Source: DASQJL01 sp036380835 (GTDB lineage Bacteria > Eisenbacteria > RBG-16-71-46 > SZUA-252). Taken from it: 23,644 nt of DNA. Below the pieces are notes generated by a model. That model searched no databases, was not told where the DNA came from, and worked only from the letters and a program-made list of their open reading frames with translations. The position numbers and the translations under genes were made by a program. Below, piece by piece: positions 6,120 through 13,399 of this stretch (position 1 is the stretch's first letter; each line of letters opens with the position of its first letter). Location: NCBI GenBank assembly GCA_036380835.1, contig DASVDZ010000090.1, positions 1 to 23,644 on the forward strand. The letters run 5' to 3'.

Positions 6120-8813
6120 TCACTTGGCCGGCTTGGACGACGAGCCGGCCGCCTCCTTCGGCTCGTTCCCCACCGCGACCCGCGTGTAGGCGTCCGGCTT
6201 CAGGTACTTCCGGAGCGCCGCCGCCACTTCCGCGGCGGTGACCTTCCGGAGCTGCTCGGGATAGCGGTCGGCGAACTGGTAGCCGAGCCCCGCCATCTCG
6301 TAGAAGCCGAGGCGGTACGCGACGTCCGCGTCCTCCTGCGCCCCGAGGTAGTAGCGGGCGAGGATCTTGTCGACGGCGGTCTTCACGTCGGCGTCGGTGA
6401 TCGGACCCTTCACGAACGACGCGACGTCGTCCAGCACGCCGCGCGAGGCCATGTCCCAGTTGGATGGCGTGACGCCCATCTCGTTCTGCACCGACGCCTG
6501 CCCCAGCCGGTCCACCATGTAGAACCAGGAGCGGTAGGCGACTCCCTTCTCGTAGACGTACTTGAAGAAGAGGCGGTCGCCGATCAGGCTCACGCCGGTC
6601 CGGAGCGCCACGTAGTCGGGGTCGAGGATCGAGCATCCGATCCAGCCGGTGTTGTACGTGATCTGCTCCTGGTCCTTCGGCACGAACGCCGCGTTCGTCG
6701 CCGCCGGCGCCTCGTCCTTGACGCCGCCCACGACGGCCGGGGCCCCCTTCGGGATCGTCCCGAGCGTCTTTCGGGCCATCGCGAGTACCGCGTCCGAGTC
6801 GAAGTCGCCGACCACCGACACGACGAGGTTCGATCCGCAGAACATCGTCTCGTACGCCTTCCTCAGGTCGGCCGTCGTGATCTTCGCGAGCGAGGCCTCG
6901 TCGCCGATCGTCGCGCGCCGGTAGGGCGAGCTCTTGTAGAGCGCCTGCGCGAACCGGACGTTCGTGAATTCGAACGGCCGGTCTCCGAGGCTCTTCACCT
7001 GCTGGGTCAGGTCCTCTCGAACCTTCGCGACCTCGGTCGCCGGAAAGGTCGGCGCGGTCAGCACGGCGCGATAGAGGTCCCATGCCTTCTCGAGGGCGGA
7101 AGAGGGAGCCTGCCAGCTCACCGAGGCGTAGTCCGCGCTCCCGCCCGACGTGAGGCGCATCCCGAGCGCGTCGGCGCGATCGGAAATGTCGCGCGCGGTC
7201 ATCGATCCCGCGCCTCGCACGAGGAGGGCCGCGGCCATGTTGGAGACGCCCGCCTTCCCGTCGGGCTCGATCCATTGCCCTCCCCGGCCGAGGGTCGTCA
7301 CCGCGACGATCGGGATCGCGTGATCCTCCTTGAGGAGGAGCGTCAGGCCGTTCGGGAGCGTCTCGCGACGGGGGGCGGCCGCGGCCGCGACGGTCGTCCC
7401 AGCGCCTCCGGCCGGCCACGCGCCCTTCCACGCGTCGACCATGGCGCGCACGTCGGCCTCGCCCGGTCCGCCGCTCGCGTCGGCGGGCCGCACGACCGAG
7501 TAGGACGCGAGGTCGGGGCCGAAGTAGCGGCGCGCGACGCGCCGCACGTCCTCCGCCGTCACGCTCTGGATCAGCTTGGGCCAGAGCGCCGCCACCGAGG
7601 CGTCCGCCATCAGGCCGAAGAGGCAGAGCCGCTCGGCGCGCGCGAAGTGCGTCTGTGCCGCGAACGCGTCGTCGTTGACCAGCGCGGTCTTCACGCGATC
7701 GAGCTCCGCCTGGGGCGTCGGCTCGGTCGCGAGGCGCGTCAGCTCGTCCCGGACGATCCCGAACACCTTCGCCTCGTTCGCCGGGGGCATCTGCGCGTTG
7801 ATCGTGAACATCCCCGGATCCTTCCGGACCTCGAGGTCCGCGCTCACGTCGGTGACCAGGTTCTGCTTGTCCTTGAGCGCGTGGTAGAGGCGCGAGGAGT
7901 TGCCGTGGCCGAGGAGGGAGGCCACGACCGTCAGCGCCGGCGCGTCGGCGTCGCCGTAGGGAGGGACGTGGAACCCGACGATCGTCCACGTGTTCGGCGT
8001 CTTCATGCTCTCGACGCCCATCCGGAACTCGCCCTGCGGCTTCTCGACCAGGCCCTGCTCGAAGCTCGACTTGCCGCGCGCGTAGGCCGCGAACGCGCGC
8101 TCGATCTTGGCGCGCATCGCCCGCGGCTCGAAATCGCCGACCGCCGAGAGGATCATCTGGTTCGGCACGTACCGCTCCGCGTAGAACGTGCGGAACGTCG
8201 CGAGCGACGCGTGCTCGATCACGTCCTTGAGCCCGATCGTGTCGCGCTTGTACGGGTGGTCGTGGAACATGAGGTGCTCGATCTGGTAGTAGACCTTGTA
8301 GTCGGGCCGGTCTTCGCCCTGGTTGTACTCCTCCATCACCACCTGGCGCTCGCGGTCGACCTTCGCCTGCGTCAGCTTGAGGCCCATCCACGCATCCACC
8401 GAGCGCCAGAGCGCCTCATCCAGGTTCGCGGCCGGCGCCGTGAAGCCGTAGCAGGTGTAGTCGTTGGTCGTGTAGCCGCCGCTCTCCTCGCCGATCCGCT
8501 GCATCTGCTTCCGGAACTCGAGCTCGTTCTGCCGCACGGAGCCGCCGCGGAAGATGAGGTGTTCGTAGTAGTGGCTGAGGCCTGAGAGGGTCGGGTCCTC
8601 GGTCCGGCTGCCGCCGTTCACGAAGATGCAGACGCCGACGAGAGGCTTGGAGTGGTCCTCCTGCATCAGGAGGGTGAGGCCGTTCGGAAGGACCTCTTTC
8701 ACGACCGCCGAGGACGGCTGGGCGGCCACGCGGAGCGGAGTCGCGACGACGAAGAGGAGCGCGAGCGCCGCGGCCAGGCTCCCCCCCAGGATGCGGAACG
8801 GTCGACGGTGCAT
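6120..8813 (-). CDS. Secreted M16 family zinc peptidase, two fused halves (pitrilysin/processing-peptidase type)
   Basis: The 897-residue protein starts with a Sec signal peptide (hydrophobic core GSLAAALALLFVVATPL, cleavage near VAAQ). The N-terminal half carries the inverted zinc motif HYYEH (81-85) and, 76 residues later, the third ligand Glu162 in the VVMEEYNQGEDRP segment. This matches HxxEH-x76-E of M16. The second half begins again with LPNGLTLLLKEDHAIPI, paralogous to LPNGLTLLMQEDHSKPL in the first half. At the zinc position it reads GVSNMAAALL, so it is catalytically dead, as in other active/inactive M16 pairs that form a clamshell chamber. The ATG at 8813 is preferred over a TTG at 8828 because AGGGGGG lies five bases upstream. 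It is periplasmic or outer-membrane associated and degrades peptides. It is the second gene behind the SelW-like selenoprotein, 11 bases away. Confidence 0.92.
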   Translation of the reverse strand: MHRRPFRILGGSLAAALALLFVVATPLRVAAQPSSAVVKEVLPNGLTLLMQEDHSKPLVGVCIFVNGGSRTEDPTLSGLSHYYEHLIFRGGSVRQNELEFRKQMQRIGEESGGYTTNDYTCYGFTAPAANLDEALWRSVDAWMGLKLTQAKVDRERQVVMEEYNQGEDRPDYKVYYQIEHLMFHDHPYKRDTIGLKDVIEHASLATFRTFYAERYVPNQMILSAVGDFEPRAMRAKIERAFAAYARGKSSFEQGLVEKPQGEFRMGVESMKTPNTWTIVGFHVPPYGDADAPALTVVASLLGHGNSSRLYHALKDKQNLVTDVSADLEVRKDPGMFTINAQMPPANEAKVFGIVRDELTRLATEPTPQAELDRVKTALVNDDAFAAQTHFARAERLCLFGLMADASVAALWPKLIQSVTAEDVRRVARRYFGPDLASYSVVRPADASGGPGEADVRAMVDAWKGAWPAGGAGTTVAAAAAPRRETLPNGLTLLLKEDHAIPIVAVTTLGRGGQWIEPDGKAGVSNMAAALLVRGAGSMTARDISDRADALGMRLTSGGSADYASVSWQAPSSALEKAWDLYRAVLTAPTFPATEVAKVREDLTQQVKSLGDRPFEFTNVRFAQALYKSSPYRRATIGDEASLAKITTADLRKAYETMFCGSNLVVSVVGDFDSDAVLAMARKTLGTIPKGAPAVVGGVKDEAPAATNAAFVPKDQEQITYNTGWIGCSILDPDYVALRTGVSLIGDRLFFKYVYEKGVAYRSWFYMVDRLGQASVQNEMGVTPSNWDMASRGVLDDVASFVKGPITDADVKTAVDKILARYYLGAQEDADVAYRLGFYEMAGLGYQFADRYPEQLRKVTAAEVAAALRKYLKPDAYTRVAVGNEPKEAAGSSSKPAK

Positions 8814-8824
8814 TCGATCCCCCC

Positions 8825-9052
8825 TCAACGCTTTTTCGATTCGATCATGCCGGCGATCTCACCCGGCTCGGGAAAGCGGCCGGCGGACTTCTTCGAGAAG
8901 ATGACCGCTCCATCGACGCTCACTTCGAAGATTCCCCCGTGTCCGGGGATCAGCGTGGCGTCGAGGCCCAACCGTTCCTTCAGCTCGTCCGCCACCCGGG
9001 CGGCTCTAGGCTGATAGCTTCACTCGGTGCAGTAACGGATCTCGAGCTTCAT
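8825..9052 (-). CDS. SelW-like selenoprotein (Rdx family) with in-frame UGA as selenocysteine
   Basis: Conceptual translation gives 75 residues beginning MKLEIRYCTE-U-SYQPRAARVADE and continuing through GGIFEVSVDGAVIFSKK and GRFPEPGEI to ESKKR. This is the thioredoxin-like SelT/SelW/SelH (Rdx) family. The redox motif is C8-T9-E10-U11, with the UGA (9022-9020) exactly where relatives have Cys or Sec. Conservation continues after the UGA in the same frame for 64 codons, up to a TGA that ends the gene. A SECIS-like hairpin follows the UGA. The ATG at 9052 has a good Shine-Dalgarno (GGGAGGA) and a TTGACA promoter upstream. The length is normal for bacterial SelW-like proteins. Automated calling would miss the gene or split it at the UGA. 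It is co-transcribed with the M16 peptidase. The physiological substrate is unknown in bacteria; a glutathione- or thiol-linked redox role is the family expectation. Confidence 0.88.
8981..9013 (-). ncRNA. Candidate bacterial SECIS hairpin inside the selenoprotein gene
   Basis: Starting six bases after the UGA, CAGC (9013-9010) pairs with GCTG (8984-8981). Inside this, CCGCC pairs perfectly with GGCGG around an apical loop CGGGT. The apical loop begins 21 bases after the UGA and has G as its second base. That fits the known bacterial SECIS pattern: loop about 16-37 bases from the UGA, with a G among its first two bases. An internal loop (CTAGAG opposite ACGA) separates the two stems. Pairing was done by eye. 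Confidence 0.7.
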
Positions 9053-9094
9053 GTGTCCTCCCGGGGAAATGCGCCGCGGCGCGGCGCCACGGCG

Positions 9095-9123
9095 ATTCTC
9101 CGCCCCGGGGAGGGGCGTGTCAA
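9095..9123 (-). promoter_or_regulatory. Promoter of the selenoprotein-M16 operon
   Basis: TTGACA (9123-9118) is followed after exactly 17 bases by GAGAAT (9100-9095). Transcription would start near 9088, about 36 bases before the SelW-like ATG. The -35 overlaps the stop codon of the upstream flippase-like gene, so the selenoprotein unit can be expressed separately from the long operon before it. Confidence 0.6.
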
Positions 9124-10139
9124 GGCGAGGGGGCCGGCGCCGCCACGGCGCGTCGTCCGCCGGGGAGCGCGAGGAGCCCGAGCCCCGTTCCGATCCAGAC
9201 GATCTCGCGCAGGCGGATCACGATCACCGTGAAGACGGCCAGCGTCGGATCGAGCCCGAGGAACCGGAAGAGGAGGTAGAGGCCCCCCTCCCTCGCCCCT
9301 ACTTCGAAGGGGAAGAAGAAGAGAAGGTTGAGAAGGAGCGTCGAGAGGCCGCCGACCAGGAAGGTCATCCAGAGGGGTTCCGGGGCGCCGACGCTGATGA
9401 AGACGAGCCAGAACTCCAGGGTGGCGACCGCCCGGCCGAGGAGATCGGCGAGCACCGCGAGCGCGAGGCGCGCGGGGCGTTCCCGGGCGAACGCCGCCGC
9501 CGCCGCGTCCACGCCCTCGACGGAGCCGGAGCCCACGCCGAACGAGGCGGCGAGCGCTCGTACCGGGGGCACGCGCTCGAGGAGGCCCCACGCGGGAAGG
9601 AGGAATCCGCGGCGCCAGACCGCGATCACGAGGATCGCGAGCGCCGCGACGACCACGCCGACCACGAACGCTGCCGCCCGGATCGTCCCGGGCCCGCCGA
9701 GCGCCGTCCGGGGAAGGAGGATCGCCGCGACCAGGGCCGCGAGGAGCCAGAGGGCGAGGTGACTGAGCGTGTGAACCAGGTTGAAGGCGAGCACGCTCCC
9801 CGCTGCGCGCTTCCCCCCGACAGCGTCCGAGACGGCGGCCGCCTTGTAGGGCTCGCCTCCCCACGCGAGGACCGGCGTCAGGTAGTTGAGCGCGAAGCCG
9901 GTGATCGAGTGGCGGTAGAGCGTCGCGAAGCCAGGGCGCCCAGGCGCCCCGTCGAGGGTGATCCACCAGGCGGCGGCGTAGGCCGCGTAGACGAACCCCC
10001 AGAGGGCGAGGATCGGGACGAGCATCCAGCCCATCCGCGCGCCGTCCTCGAGAAGCGCCTGGACCCCGACGCGCGCGATCAGCCAGACGAAGAGCGCGAC
10101 GCCCGCCGCCAGGATCAGGAGGCGGAGGGCGCGACTCAC
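9120..10139 (-). CDS. Flippase-like membrane protein, lysylphosphatidylglycerol-synthase transmembrane domain (UPF0104/PF03706 type)
   Basis: The 339-residue protein has about eight hydrophobic segments. It shows family landmarks: the N-terminal helix ALRLLILAAGVALFVWLIAR, the GFALNYLTPVLAWGGEPYKA loop, and a C-terminal block with LLLNLLFFFPFEVGAREGGL. This is the membrane half of MprF/AglD2/YbhN-type proteins, the part that in MprF translocates aminoacylated lipid across the inner membrane. The MprF cytoplasmic aminoacyl-transferase domain is absent. The GTG start at 10139 overlaps the stop of the oxidoreductase gene by 4 bases (GTGA), so it is translationally coupled as the last gene of the seven-gene operon. 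The position suggests it moves the operon's lipid product outward; that is inference. Confidence 0.85.
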   Translation of the reverse strand: MSRALRLLILAAGVALFVWLIARVGVQALLEDGARMGWMLVPILALWGFVYAAYAAAWWITLDGAPGRPGFATLYRHSITGFALNYLTPVLAWGGEPYKAAAVSDAVGGKRAAGSVLAFNLVHTLSHLALWLLAALVAAILLPRTALGGPGTIRAAAFVVGVVVAALAILVIAVWRRGFLLPAWGLLERVPPVRALAASFGVGSGSVEGVDAAAAAFARERPARLALAVLADLLGRAVATLEFWLVFISVGAPEPLWMTFLVGGLSTLLLNLLFFFPFEVGAREGGLYLLFRFLGLDPTLAVFTVIVIRLREIVWIGTGLGLLALPGGRRAVAAPAPSP

Positions 10140-11194
10140 GCGACCGAGGCCCTCTCGCGCGGCTCGGGGACCGCCGACGCGTACGCGCGTTCGAGCACGC
10201 CGGCCACCGACGCCACGTCGCTCAGGGCGGCCTCGCTCGCAGGGGACGGCCCCTCGCCCGAAGCGGCGTCCATGCAGTCGACGAACCGCTCGAATAGATC
10301 CGCGAACCAGTACGGGTAGGACGACTTCTGAAGCTCGCGGCTCATGTCGCGGCGCTCGCTCCCGGTCTCCGAGTCGAGGATCAGCTCTCCGCCCACCCAG
10401 GCCACGGTTCCGCGCTCCCCGAGGAACCGGATCGAGGTCTCACGGCCCCAGCCAGCCCATGTCAGGAAGAGCGTCACGACGCGGTCGGGATATTCGAGCA
10501 GGAGATGCACCGTGTCCTCCACGTCGTACGTCGCGTGCCGGAGCGTGGCGGTCCAGGCCCGAACGCCGGCCGGCGGGCCCGCGAGATCCTGGATGAGATA
10601 GATCCAGTGGGTCCCGTGGTCGACGAGGACGCCGCCCCGACTCTCCGCGCCGCGCCCGCGCCACGCGCCGGGCTCCCCCGCGGTCCCCGGAGCGCCCGCG
10701 GCGCCGGGGTCGGCGTGGGCGCGGACGACCGCGATCTCGGCCGCGTGCCAGCGGCCGATTCGCCCCGCCTCGAGCCACGCCCGCGCCTGCCTCCAGGCGG
10801 GATTATACCGGTACTGGTGGCACGGCACGACCACGCGGCCGGACGCCCGCGCCGCGCGCGCGATCCGCTCCGCCTCCCCCCGGTCGACCGCCACCGGCTT
10901 CTCGCAGAGGACGTGACGGCCCGCCTCGAGCGCCCGGAGCGTCAGCTCGACGTGGGACGCGGTCGCGGTGCAGACGTCCACGAAGTCGATCGGCCCGAAA
11001 CGCGCGAGGTCCTCGAATCGCGGGACGATCGGGATCCCGCCGAGCGGCTCGATCGCGGGGCGCGGATCGACCGCGGCGACGACGGCGACCCGCTCGCGGA
11101 GGAGCCGCGAGACGGCGAACGCGGGGAGGTGCGCCGACCGCGCGATGTTGCCGGCGCCGAGGATCGCGCCGCGGTAGACGCGCGGGGCGATCAC
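10136..11194 (-). CDS. Gfo/Idh/MocA family NAD(P)-dependent oxidoreductase
   Basis: The 352-residue protein has an N-terminal Rossmann fold with GAILGAGNIARSAHLPA (9-25). The family's catalytic lysine motif CEKPVA lies at 97-102, with Lys99 the likely catalytic residue. The C-terminal beta-sheet domain contains GGVLVDHGTHWIYL (188-201) with Asp192 and His196 at the usual substrate positions. Relatives oxidise or reduce hydroxyl groups of sugars, inositols and amino sugars. A low-complexity Ala/Gly/Pro stretch (about 162-176) looks like an insertion. The GTG start at 11194 overlaps the CDP-alcohol transferase stop by 4 bases (GTGA), and the stop overlaps the next gene by 4. In this operon it could make the keto substrate for the aminotransferase. 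The actual substrate cannot be read from sequence. Confidence 0.88.
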   Translation of the reverse strand: MIAPRVYRGAILGAGNIARSAHLPAFAVSRLLRERVAVVAAVDPRPAIEPLGGIPIVPRFEDLARFGPIDFVDVCTATASHVELTLRALEAGRHVLCEKPVAVDRGEAERIARAARASGRVVVPCHQYRYNPAWRQARAWLEAGRIGRWHAAEIAVVRAHADPGAAGAPGTAGEPGAWRGRGAESRGGVLVDHGTHWIYLIQDLAGPPAGVRAWTATLRHATYDVEDTVHLLLEYPDRVVTLFLTWAGWGRETSIRFLGERGTVAWVGGELILDSETGSERRDMSRELQKSSYPYWFADLFERFVDCMDAASGEGPSPASEAALSDVASVAGVLERAYASAVPEPRERASVA

Positions 11195-12096
11195 AGCGCG
11201 GCCGCCTCCGCGGACCGGGGCGCGGCGCGATGGAGGAGGAGCGAGGTCCGCTCGTAGCGGAGCGTGAGCGCGACCATGACGGCCGTCAGCGGCACGAGGG
11301 TGATCCAGAGGAAGCCGCGCACGCCGCCGAGGACCGGCAGGAGCGCGAGGAGCGCGAAGCGGATGTTGTGCCCCAGCCACGCGCAGTGGCCGACGGCGGC
11401 GCGCTGCCGCGAAGCGAACGCCTCCCGGCGGATCGCCGTCGCCGGCGCGTCCGGCCGGGCGCGGCGGCTCTCGCGCACGAGGGCGAAGGTCTCCGGAAGG
11501 AGCCGCGCCACGCGATTCGCGTAACCGGCGTAGAGCGCGAGCGCGACGCGGCGACCGCGCCCGCGCGGCCTCAAGCGCGCGACCCGCTCGGGCAGGTCGA
11601 CCGTGCGCCGCTCCGCGCCGGTCAGTTCGAGGTAGGTCTGGCGGATGCCGTCGGTGGCGGTCGCCTGGAACGAGTGGGCCACGCCGGCGGCGAGGACGAG
11701 GGACGCGCCGGCCGGGTCGTGCTGGAAGACGCCGAGTCGGATCACGAGGTGGACGTAGAAGTTCGCCCATCGCCCGTTGTCGGACAGCCCGTCGAGGATG
11801 CGCCCCCACTTGGACGACGTGCCGCGGAAGCGCGCGAGCTGGCCGTCGGCGCTGTCGAAGACGTCGGAGACAACGAAGAGGAGGAACCCGACGAAATTGA
11901 CCCCGGGATCCCGATAGACGAAGAGGTGTCCCGCGAGGAGTCCGATCCCGAGGGCCCAGAGGGTGACCTGGTCGGCGGAGACGCGCGTGCCCGCGAGCGC
12001 GCGAACCACGACCGCGCCGAGCGGCCGGAAGAACTTGAGGTCGACCCACTCCTCGACGGCGTCGTGCTTAGAGAGCGAGCCGGTCGCAGGCTTCAC
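11191..12096 (-). CDS. CDP-alcohol phosphatidyltransferase family enzyme
   Basis: The 301-residue inner-membrane protein carries the complete signature D-x2-DG-x2-AR-x8-G-x3-D-x3-D: Asp81, Asp84-Gly85, Ala88-Arg89, Gly98, Asp102, Asp106. All metal and CDP ligands are present. Hydrophobic segments flank it (VTLWALGIGLLAGHLFV, VGFLLFVVSDVF, and the C-terminal FALLALLPVLGGVRGFLWIT). The family moves a phospho-alcohol from a CDP carrier to another hydroxyl, as in phosphatidylglycerol- or phosphatidylinositol-phosphate synthases and di-myo-inositol-phosphate synthase. The protein is longer than typical PgsA (about 180-200), with a soluble middle stretch (about 150-215). A GTG start at 12096 has GGGGG upstream and overlaps the aminotransferase gene by 29 bases. 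The nucleotidyltransferase two genes upstream may supply the CDP-linked substrate; this is inference. Confidence 0.88.
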   Translation of the reverse strand: MKPATGSLSKHDAVEEWVDLKFFRPLGAVVVRALAGTRVSADQVTLWALGIGLLAGHLFVYRDPGVNFVGFLLFVVSDVFDSADGQLARFRGTSSKWGRILDGLSDNGRWANFYVHLVIRLGVFQHDPAGASLVLAAGVAHSFQATATDGIRQTYLELTGAERRTVDLPERVARLRPRGRGRRVALALYAGYANRVARLLPETFALVRESRRARPDAPATAIRREAFASRQRAAVGHCAWLGHNIRFALLALLPVLGGVRGFLWITLVPLTAVMVALTLRYERTSLLLHRAAPRSAEAAAL

Positions 12097-13399
12097 GCAG
12101 CACCCCCTCCAGGATCTCGAGCGCCTCCATGGCCTCCTCCTCGCGGATCACGAGCGGCGGATTGATGCGGACCTCCGGGTTGTAGATCATCGCCAGCACG
12201 CCCCGTTCGAGCGCGCGATCGAAGATCCAGCGCGTGGTCTTCTTGTCGAGCAGCGTCCGCGTGCCGGGGACCACGAGGTCCATGCCGATCAGGAGCCCCT
12301 TCCCTCGCACGTCGCTGACGATCGGGATCGTCGCCTCCCACCGCCGCATGGCGCCGAGCATCTTCGCCCCGAGGTCCCGGGAGTGGTCGACGAGGCGCTC
12401 CTCGACGATCGTCTCGATCGTCGCGCGCGCCGCCGCCGCGGCGAGCGGATTGCCGCCGTAGCTCGAGGAGCTGCCGCTCGGGTTCGCGAACGGCTTCGCG
12501 AAGGCCACCGGCTCCCGGATGATGAGCCCGCTCATCGGGAATCCGCCGCCGAACCCCTTCCCGACCGCAATCACGTCGGGGACGACGCCGTCGTGCTCCA
12601 CGGCGAACATCTTCCCGGTGCGGCCGAAGCCGGTGATCATCTCGTCGCAGATCAGGAGCGCCCCGATCTCGTCGGCGACGCGCCGAAGGACGCGCAGGTA
12701 GCCGGGCGGCGGCACGATGTTCCCCGCTGTTCCCTGGATCGGCTCGACCAGGATCGCGGCGATCTGGCCGGCCGTCTCGGTCTCGATCTTCCGCTTCAGG
12801 AACTCGACGCAGTGCCACTCGCACGCCGGGAACTCCCGGGCGAACGCGCACCGCGCGCACGAGGCGTAGGGGGAGGAATAGGCGCCGGGCATGAGCGGCC
12901 CGAGCCCGTGCTTGAACGATCCGCTCAGGAGCGGCAGCACGCCGCCCGTCTTTCCGTGGAAGCCACCCCAGAAGCCGACGATCTCGCTCTTCCCGGTGTG
13001 CGACTTGGCGAGGCGCACGGCGGCCTCGATCGCCTCGGCGCCGCTGCTGTAGAACTGCGTGCGGTTCAGGTCGCCCGGGGCGAGCGAGGCGAGGAGCCGA
13101 ACGAGCGCGGCGCGGTTCTCCGTGGTGAAGCTCCCGACGTGGACCCGCGCCAGCTGGCGCGCCATCGCCGCCACGTACTTCGGATGCGCGTAGCCGAGGC
13201 TCGCGACGCCCACGCCCGCCAGGAGGTCGATCATCCGGTTCCCGTCGGCGTCGATCAGGATCGCGCCCTCGCCGTGATCGATGCAGAGGCGGCTGAAGAG
13301 GGCCACGCTCTGCGTTCCGGGCGCCAGGTGCGCGGCCTCCGCCTCGAAATACCGCCGCGACTCGACCCCCGGCAGCTCCGCCACTTCACGAACGCTCAT
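12068..13399 (-). CDS. Class III PLP-dependent aminotransferase with a four-cysteine insertion
   Basis: The 443-residue fold-type I enzyme has YSSGAEAIEAAVRLA (117-131, cofactor phosphate loop), FWGGFHGKTGG (143-153), the PLP-ring aspartate in LLICDEMITGFGRTG (Asp252) and the Schiff-base lysine in VGKGFGGGFPMSG (Lys281). Length and order match the ornithine, GABA and 4-aminobutyrate-type family. Between 180 and 198 it has C-A-R-C...P-A-C-E-W-H-C (Cys181, 184, 193, 197). This resembles the cysteine cluster of GABA-type enzymes, where a pair of cysteines binds an iron-sulfur cluster at the dimer interface. The ATG at 13399 overlaps the ATP-grasp stop by 4 bases. Donor and acceptor are unknown. 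In the operon it probably puts an amino group on an aldehyde or ketone intermediate. Confidence 0.9.
   Translation of the reverse strand: MSVREVAELPGVESRRYFEAEAAHLAPGTQSVALFSRLCIDHGEGAILIDADGNRMIDLLAGVGVASLGYAHPKYVAAMARQLARVHVGSFTTENRAALVRLLASLAPGDLNRTQFYSSGAEAIEAAVRLAKSHTGKSEIVGFWGGFHGKTGGVLPLLSGSFKHGLGPLMPGAYSSPYASCARCAFAREFPACEWHCVEFLKRKIETETAGQIAAILVEPIQGTAGNIVPPPGYLRVLRRVADEIGALLICDEMITGFGRTGKMFAVEHDGVVPDVIAVGKGFGGGFPMSGLIIREPVAFAKPFANPSGSSSSYGGNPLAAAAARATIETIVEERLVDHSRDLGAKMLGAMRRWEATIPIVSDVRGKGLLIGMDLVVPGTRTLLDKKTTRWIFDRALERGVLAMIYNPEVRINPPLVIREEEAMEALEILEGVLREACDRLAL

Noticed and set aside
8652..9014. Plus-strand open frame covering the selenoprotein
   Set aside because: No family resemblance. 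It is antisense to the SelW-like gene and the M16 signal peptide.
9020..9022. UGA as a true stop or a pseudogene mutation in the SelW-like gene
   Set aside because: The UGA is exactly at the Sec/Cys position, reading frame and family conservation continue for 64 codons after it, and a SECIS-like hairpin follows. A random nonsense mutation would rarely meet all three.
9061..9117. GC palindromes (CCCCGGGG, GCGCCGCGGCGC) before the SelW-like gene as a riboswitch or terminator
   Set aside because: They are explained by base composition and by the spacer and leader of a good promoter. No known RNA family motif was seen.
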